Under the pieces are notes generated by a model that was given only the letters and a program-made list of their open reading frames with translations, did no database searches and was not told where the DNA came from. A stretch of DNA of 35,527 nucleotides from CAYWVO01 sp964461835 (GTDB taxonomy: Bacteria; Zixibacteria; MSB-5A5; WJJR01; JAJRUJ01). Shown here in pieces: positions 31,129 through 35,527 of the stretch (position 1 is the first letter of the stretch; the number at the start of each line of letters is the position of its first letter). The stretch lies in contig CAYWVO010000034.1 of NCBI GenBank assembly GCA_964461835.1, positions 1 through 35,527 of the forward strand. The letters are read 5' to 3'. Both the position numbers and the translations under genes were made by a program.

Positions 31129-31178
31129 CAACCCCAAGCCGCATCCGCCGCAGGCAGAACCGCTTGAGGTGGCCACCC
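31129..31178. repeat. Repeat family D element
   Basis: CAACCCCAAGCCGC ... GCGGTT-like centre ... TTGAGGTGGCCACCC. It resembles 13240-13305 and 29272-29323. A degraded family A hairpin (CACGGGCGGGACG...) lies just before it, near 31062-31085. Together with 31207-31280 and 31349-31400 it fills the gene-free stretch 30960-31489. Confidence 0.6.
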
Positions 31179-31206
31179 GAATTCTGATTTCTGTGGTCTT
31201 CCGTGG

Positions 31207-31280
31207 GTGGCCCGGACATTTGTCCGGGTTTCAGACGCTGTTCGATCAGTGCTGGAAACCCTGACGAACGTCAGGGCCAC
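31207..31280. repeat. Repeat family B, complete pair, arms exchanged
   Basis: GTGG, CCCGGACA/TGTCCGGG, TTTC, spacer, GAAA, CCCTGACG/CGTCAGGG (read as CCCTGACGAACGTCAGGG), CCAC. It is the same pair as at 12543-12612 in the opposite orientation. Confidence 0.85.
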
Positions 31281-31348
31281 CTATACCAAGGATGACGTCG
31301 AAACCACGTCCCTTGCTTCGCGGCGGGACTCAGGGGTTTCGACCTACG

Positions 31349-31400
31349 CCCCTGGGCTGCGCCCAGGGAAAATGGATTCCGGCTCACGGCCGGAATGACA
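31349..31400. repeat. Repeat family F, copy 3
   Basis: CCCTGGGC/GCCCAGGG hairpin, AAAATGG linker, ATTCCGGC...GCCGGAAT hairpin, then GACA. It is nearly identical to 9841-9891. The shared upstream words GACTCAGGGGTTTCGAC begin at about 31327. Confidence 0.75.
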
Positions 31401-31422
31401 AGGATCGTAATTCTGCTGCATA

Positions 31423-31459
31423 CAAAAAAGAACCGCCGCGTGATTCGTCACGCGGCGGT
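31423..31459 (-). terminator. Intrinsic terminator of gyrA
   Basis: A perfect 12-bp stem (31432-31443 with 31448-31459) with a 4-base loop is followed on the minus strand by TTCTTTTTTG. It lies 30 bp after the gyrA stop and is the strongest terminator in the window. Confidence 0.9.
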
Positions 31460-31489
31460 CAAAACTCAAGCGATTGTCCGGAGCGACCT

Positions 31490-33973
31490 TTATTCGCTTG
31501 AGTCAGGACTTTCGTCCGCTTTGTTTCCTATATCGTTCTGCTTCACGTTGTTCTCCACTACTACCCGCGCAACATCAACAACGCGATCCCCGGCGTCAAG
31601 ATTAATTAACTTAACTCCCTGGGTCGCCCGGCCGATAATTTTAATTTGCTTCAATGGCTGGCGAATGATGATCCCTTTCTGGGAAATAATCATCAATTCG
31701 TCGTCGTCGACAACCTCCTTAATCGTGACCACTTTGCCGTTGCGCGAGGTCGTTCGCATATTAATGACACCCTTGCCCCCGCGGTTTGTCAAGCGATAAT
31801 CGGCAATATTCGAACGTTTGCCGAAACCGTTTTCGGTCACCGAGAGCAACGAGGTGGAGCGGCGGACCACGACCATGCCAATGACATAATCATCTTTTGA
31901 CAGGGTGATTGCGCGCACGCCGTAGGCAGTGCGGCCCATCGCGCGGACGTTTTCCTCATGGAAACGAATTGCCTGACCTTCCCGGGTCGCAATAATGATT
32001 TCGTCGGTGTCGTCCGAGATTGCCGCTTCGATCAACTCGTCGCCCTTGGGCAAGTTCATCGCGTTGATCCCACCCTTCCGTGGATGACTGAACGCCGAGA
32101 GCGCGGTCTTTTTAATTACCCCCTGACGGGTGGCCAGGACGATATAGTTGTCATCCTCAAATTGTTTTACCGGGACGAAGGCGGTGATACTCTCGCCGGA
32201 TGAGGTGCCCAGCATATTGGCGATATTTTTACCCTTGGCCACCCGTCCGCCGGTGGGTATTTCATGCACTTTCAACCAGTAGACCCGTCCGGCGGTCGTG
32301 AAAAAGAGGATGTAATCATGCGTTGAGGCAACGAAGAGGTGTTCGATGAAATCCTCTTCGCGGAAATCCATCCCTCGGACGCCGCGGCCGCCGCGTTTCT
32401 GGCGGCGGTAGGACGATACCGTCAGCCGTTTGATATATCCGCCGTGGGTGATGGTGACCACCATGTCTTCTTCGGCAATCAAATCTTCGAGAGAGATTTC
32501 CTCAACATCCTCGATAATTTCGGTGCGTCGTTCGTCGCCATGTTTCTCTTTGAGTTGTTGCAGTTCTTCCCGGATAATTGCCATGCGCTGCGGTTTGGAA
32601 TCCAGAATGCCGCGCAAGCGATCGATGGTTTTCAGCAGTTCGACATATTCGTCTTCGATTTTTTGCCGTTCGAGACCGGTCAACCGCTGGAGGCGCATAT
32701 CCAGAATCGCCTGCGCCTGGATTTCGGTCAGGCCGAATTTGCTCTGTAATTTTTCCTTGGCCTCCGGTGGGGTTTTGGAGCCGCGGATAAGCTCGATAAT
32801 TTCGTCAATGTGGTCCAGCGCAATGCGGTAGCCCTCGAGGATATGCGCGCGCGCTTCCGCCTTTTCCAGATCAAACTTAGTCCGGCGCAGGATGACATTG
32901 TGCCGGTGATGCAAAAACTGGTCGAGCAGACTGCGCAGATCGAGCAGGGTGGGAATGCCCTTCACCAACGCCAGATTAATAATCCCGAAGGTCACCTGCA
33001 ACTGCGTATGTTTGAACAGTTGATTCGTGGTGACTTCGGGGACTGCGTCACGTTTAAGTTCGACGACGATCCGCATACCCTCGCGATCGGACTCGTCCCG
33101 GAGATCGGCGATTCCCTCCAGCCGTTTATCTCTGACCAACTGGGCGATACTCGCAAGCAGGTTTGATTTATTCACCTGAAACGGGATTTCTGAGATGATG
33201 ATATTTTGCTTGCCGTTTTTCAGGGTCTCGACGTTGGCCTGCGCCCGGAGAGTAATTTTGCCACGGCCGGTGGAGTAGGCGGTGCGAATGCCGTTATGTC
33301 CTAAAATAATGCCGCCGGTGGGGAAATCCGGACCGGGCATGATTTCGATGAGGTCGTCCAGTTCAATGTCGGGATTGTCGATGACTGCGGTGAGTGCGTC
33401 CACCGCCTCGGTCAAATTGTGCGGCGGGATGTTCGCGGCCATGCCGACGGCAATGCCGGAGGTGCCGTTGCAAATAAGGTTGGGGAATTTGCCCGGCAGG
33501 ACAGTTGGCTCGTTAATGGTACCATCGTAATTGGGGACGAACTCGACGGTATCTTTTTCCATATCCGCCAGCATTTCCATGGCCAGCGGTGTCAACCGCG
33601 CCTCGGTATAGCGCATGGCCGCGGCGGCGTCACCATCAATTGACCCAAAATTCCCCTGTCCGTCCACGAGCGGATAGCGCATGTTGAATTCCTGCGCCAT
33701 GCGCACCAGGGTTGGATAGACAACCTGTTCACCGTGGGGATGGTAGTTCCCCGAGGTGTCACCGGCAATTTTGGCACATTTGCGGTGGGGTCGCCCGGGG
33801 GCAAGGTTCAGGTCATTCATCGCCACCAGGATGCGGCGATTGGACGGTTTCAGGCCATCGTACACATCGGGCAGCGCCCGCTGGGTGATGACCGACATGG
33901 AATAGTCGAGGTAGGAGGATTCCATCTCCTCCCGGAGTTGCTTGGTCAGTATTTTTTCGCGTTCCAGACCCAT
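31490..33973 (-). CDS. gyrA: DNA gyrase subunit A
   Basis: The 827-residue protein is a full-length GyrA. The breakage-reunion domain has the catalytic tyrosine at Y122 (AAMRYTEARL), the same number as in E. coli. The C-terminal beta-pinwheel carries the GyrA box QKRGGRG at 525-531, which separates gyrase from topoisomerase IV. In the quinolone-binding helix the sequence is HPHGEQVVYP: E82, Q83, V84 and P87 replace Asp, Ser, Ala and Asp of E. coli. The ATG at 33973 follows a GAAGG site; a good promoter lies upstream and a strong terminator downstream, so it is a single-gene unit. gyrB is not in the window. tRNA-Gly lies 157 bp upstream. Confidence 0.97.
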   Translation of the reverse strand: MGLEREKILTKQLREEMESSYLDYSMSVITQRALPDVYDGLKPSNRRILVAMNDLNLAPGRPHRKCAKIAGDTSGNYHPHGEQVVYPTLVRMAQEFNMRYPLVDGQGNFGSIDGDAAAAMRYTEARLTPLAMEMLADMEKDTVEFVPNYDGTINEPTVLPGKFPNLICNGTSGIAVGMAANIPPHNLTEAVDALTAVIDNPDIELDDLIEIMPGPDFPTGGIILGHNGIRTAYSTGRGKITLRAQANVETLKNGKQNIIISEIPFQVNKSNLLASIAQLVRDKRLEGIADLRDESDREGMRIVVELKRDAVPEVTTNQLFKHTQLQVTFGIINLALVKGIPTLLDLRSLLDQFLHHRHNVILRRTKFDLEKAEARAHILEGYRIALDHIDEIIELIRGSKTPPEAKEKLQSKFGLTEIQAQAILDMRLQRLTGLERQKIEDEYVELLKTIDRLRGILDSKPQRMAIIREELQQLKEKHGDERRTEIIEDVEEISLEDLIAEEDMVVTITHGGYIKRLTVSSYRRQKRGGRGVRGMDFREEDFIEHLFVASTHDYILFFTTAGRVYWLKVHEIPTGGRVAKGKNIANMLGTSSGESITAFVPVKQFEDDNYIVLATRQGVIKKTALSAFSHPRKGGINAMNLPKGDELIEAAISDDTDEIIIATREGQAIRFHEENVRAMGRTAYGVRAITLSKDDYVIGMVVVRRSTSLLSVTENGFGKRSNIADYRLTNRGGKGVINMRTTSRNGKVVTIKEVVDDDELMIISQKGIIIRQPLKQIKIIGRATQGVKLINLDAGDRVVDVARVVVENNVKQNDIGNKADESPDSSE

Positions 33974-34016
33974 TGATTAACCTTCTTTTGACACTTCATC
34001 TCAACCCAGAGAGAAA

Positions 34017-34045
34017 ACTATATACGCTTACTAACCATCTGGCAA
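34017..34045 (-). promoter_or_regulatory. Sigma70-type promoter for gyrA
   Basis: On the minus strand TTGCCA (34045-34040) and TATAGT (34022-34017) are separated by 17 bases, each one base off consensus. The predicted leader is about 35 bases. Confidence 0.65.
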
Positions 34046-34130
34046 CAACAGAATCACGATATGTTGGTTGAGGTTTTGACGGAGTTACGCGGTCACGGGA
34101 GACCAATAGTTGATCTCGGATGAGGTACAA

Positions 34131-34204
34131 AGCGGGAGACGGGACTCGAACCCGCGACCAACAGCTTGGAAGGCTGTGACTCTAGCCAGCTGAGTTACTC
34201 CCGC
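34131..34204 (-). tRNA. tRNA-Gly (anticodon TCC)
   Basis: It folds as a full cloverleaf. The acceptor stem is GCGGGAG/CTCCCGC with discriminator U, the D stem is ACTC/GAGT, the anticodon stem ACAGC/GCTGT with loop CTTCCAA, and the T arm GCGGG-TTCGAGT-CCCGT. The anticodon TCC reads GGA and, by wobble, GGG. The 3' CCA is not encoded (the DNA continues TTGT), so a CCA-adding enzyme is needed. A weak promoter-like pair, TTGCGT and TACTTA 17 bases apart, precedes it on the minus strand. Confidence 0.96.
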
Positions 34205-34537
34205 GTACGCGTCAATTAAGTACGTTTGCAACGCCAAGAACGCAAGTGCATTCAGTGGGACAGCAGCAAACCACTCTCCATTTTGCCGCCACGCGTTTGT
34301 CCGTCGGGTAATGTCGTTGCTGAAAATGTTTTTTTACAATTGTCCAAAATACTGACACTGAAGAATTTCCCATAAGTCATTGCACTAAAATCAAGTACGG
34401 ATATGTCGTAAAAAATGTGAAAATTCATTCCAAGAAACTTAACAGAATTGATGCCGTTCCTTGATGTGGAAGTTTATCGCAGCTCCGTAAGACATTGAAC
34501 GGTGGTAGATTGCAAAAGGCACTTTTTTGGTCGTCCC

Positions 34538-34551
34538 GGCATTCTTCTTGC
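34538..34551 (+). promoter_or_regulatory. Candidate sigma54 (-24/-12) promoter of the PEP-CTERM gene
   Basis: CGGCATTCTTCTTGCAT has the GG (34538-34539) and GC (34550-34551) dinucleotides exactly 10 bases apart, and the TTGCA of the -12 box is complete. Transcription would begin near 34563, about 43 bp before the start codon. A TGTC-N9-GACA inverted repeat at 34341-34357 could be an activator site, with low confidence. The stretch 34205-34605 contains only this regulatory region as far as I can see. Confidence 0.6.
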
Positions 34552-34605
34552 ATTGCAAACTGCGCAGTGCTATATATGGTTTGAAAAACTAGGAAAGGTG
34601 TTCAC

Positions 34606-35241
34606 ATGAAAAAAGTTTTTGCTTTGTGTCTGGTTCTGATGACGGCAGTTTCGGCTCAGGCGCTGCCGATTTATGATGGCTTTCTGACCACTCCGACCGG
34701 TGTTGAAGCAACTGGAGCTTGGGAGCTCGGTTTCAGGATTGACTGGCATGTTGAATTTGTGGATACCGCTTGGTGTTACATGTACTCCCTCACGGACTTG
34801 GACGGCAACGCTCTTGATCCCGGTGCGGTCAGTCATCTAACGGTTGAAGTTTCGCCGGATGTTGACAGGAGTGATTTCTGGGGTGTCAATGGTTCTCCCT
34901 GGGAATTGGGCACCTGGGGTGAGTCGAGTTTTATGGCGAACAGCTTGAAACTGGATTACGGCGCTGACGGCCAGACGGAGTGGAGTTTTTATACCAAACG
35001 CATGCCGGTGTGGGGCGATTTTTTCGCCAAAGACGGTCAGGCGGGTGGTCTGGGTTGGAACACCGCCCGAAATGCCGGTTGGGACCTGGCTGATCCTGTT
35101 GCGCCGGCGGCCGATGGGATCATCGATTACAAAATTCTGCGGCCCGATACCGAAACGCAAGTCATCCCGGAACCGGGAACACTCGGGTTGTTGGGAGCTG
35201 GATTATTTGGCCTGGCCTGGCGGCTGCGCCGGAAGAAATAA
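34606..35241 (+). CDS. PEP-CTERM sorting domain protein
   Basis: The 211-residue protein has a signal peptide (MKKVFALCLVLMTAVSAQA), a central beta-rich domain of about 160 residues that I do not recognise, and the C-terminal anchor VIPEPGTLGLLGAGLFGLAW followed by RLRRKK. That is the PEP motif, a membrane helix and a basic tail recognised by exosortase. Such proteins are usually surface or extracellular-matrix proteins made with exopolysaccharide. Only one cysteine (in AWCYMY) is present. AGGAAAGG lies 8 bases before the ATG at 34606. A sigma54-type promoter precedes it and a terminator follows, so it is a single-gene unit. No exosortase is in the window. Confidence 0.93.
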   Translation: MKKVFALCLVLMTAVSAQALPIYDGFLTTPTGVEATGAWELGFRIDWHVEFVDTAWCYMYSLTDLDGNALDPGAVSHLTVEVSPDVDRSDFWGVNGSPWELGTWGESSFMANSLKLDYGADGQTEWSFYTKRMPVWGDFFAKDGQAGGLGWNTARNAGWDLADPVAPAADGIIDYKILRPDTETQVIPEPGTLGLLGAGLFGLAWRLRRKK

Positions 35242-35264
35242 TAAGACAGACTGAAATTGACTCT

Positions 35265-35294
35265 AAGCTCCCGGAATGCCAGGAGCTTTTTTGT
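35265..35294 (+). terminator. Intrinsic terminator of the PEP-CTERM gene
   Basis: The stem AAGCTCC/GGAGCTT (35265-35271 with 35282-35288) with a 10-base loop runs into TTTTTT. It begins 24 bp after the stop. Confidence 0.75.
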
Positions 35295-35357
35295 GCGCGG
35301 GACAAGATCGATTTGTTCGGAGGGTGATTATCCTCACCCTTGACCGCTCCACAGCGG

Positions 35358-35460
35358 GTGCCCCTGACGTCCGTCAGGGTTTTAAAGAATGCTGGAATTT
35401 GGGTACCCCACCCAGAGCAACGAGTCCGTCAGGGCTCGGAGCGCCGGGTGGGTCGGTAAA
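35358..35460. repeat. Half family B unit joined to family C unit
   Basis: GTGC with hairpin CCCTGACG/CGTCAGGG and TTTT (a changed head and spacer), then a family C unit at 35404-35460 (TACCCCACCC ... GGGTGGGTCGGTA). The second arm of B is missing. B followed by C in this orientation repeats the order at 5740 and 9604. Confidence 0.7.
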
Positions 35461-35496
35461 GTAAGTTGAACAGGGGAACAGGTGAGCAAAACGGGA

Positions 35497-35527
35497 GTGG
35501 CAACCTCAAGGATCCGTGTGCGGCAGG
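35497..35527. repeat. Family D element cut by the window end
   Basis: GTGGCAACCTCAAG begins at 35497 and runs into the end of the window. It is the reverse orientation of the family D elements at 13240 and 31129. Confidence 0.5.

Noticed and set aside
12457..34134. Shared 15-mer TGAGGTACAAAGCGG at 12457 and at the 3' side of tRNA-Gly (34120), like attachment sites of an integrated element
   Set aside because: A 15-base match is not unlikely by chance in 35 kb. The interval holds core genes (gyrA, bamA, rplU) and no integrase.

Overview
This 35.5 kb window is bacterial chromosome, probably a scaffold from a metagenome-assembled genome, because it contains a run of exactly 100 Ns at 6912-7011. 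The organism is a diderm (lpxD, skp and bamA). It uses the MEP isoprenoid pathway (dxs, ispH). It carries several surface-protein targeting signals: FlgD-like/type-A (Por-type) C-terminal domains on two secreted proteins, a dockerin-like tail on an M6 protease, and a PEP-CTERM anchor. This combination, with the style of the dockerin-like and sorting domains, suggests an FCB-related candidate phylum such as Zixibacteria. That placement is an inference from sequence style, not a search result.

Layout. 1-5.6 kb: the tail of a DUF302 gene, then a minus-strand group fbaB-dxs-ispH with queG upstream. 5.6-7.1 kb: a REP-associated tyrosine transposase (RAYT) bracketed by arrays of hairpin repeats. 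7.1-13.4 kb: an amino-acid-binding lipoprotein, a PspC/LiaF-like envelope-stress pair, a lipoprotein-type isoaspartyl methyltransferase followed by a flotillin, and a small membrane protein. 13.4-17.3 kb: a VIT/VWA exported protein and a polytopic glycosyltransferase. 17.4-24.5 kb, mostly plus strand: an amino-acid ABC permease and ATPase followed closely by a secreted subtilisin-like protease, then a GNAT acetyltransferase (minus), a nitroreductase and an M6 metalloprotease. 24.6-29 kb: rplU-bamA-skp-lpxD, an outer-membrane biogenesis operon behind a near-consensus sigma70-type promoter. 29.4-31 kb: a secreted FG-GAP-like protein with a C-terminal sorting domain. 31.5-34.2 kb: gyrA and tRNA-Gly(TCC). 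34.5-35.3 kb: a PEP-CTERM protein gene behind a sigma54-type promoter.

Most of the longer gene-free stretches are packed with short repeats in at least seven families. Four begin with GTGG or GTAG followed by a perfect or nearly perfect hairpin, the head and stem layout of REP elements. Variants within families differ by paired, compensating changes, so the folded form appears to be under selection. Family A flanks the RAYT gene directly and is its likely cognate REP. This REP/RAYT system, with several further hairpin families in one window, is the most unusual content. Other points of interest are a GyrA whose quinolone-contact residues are replaced, the sigma54/PEP-CTERM pairing, an exported PCMT, and rplU without a following rpmA.
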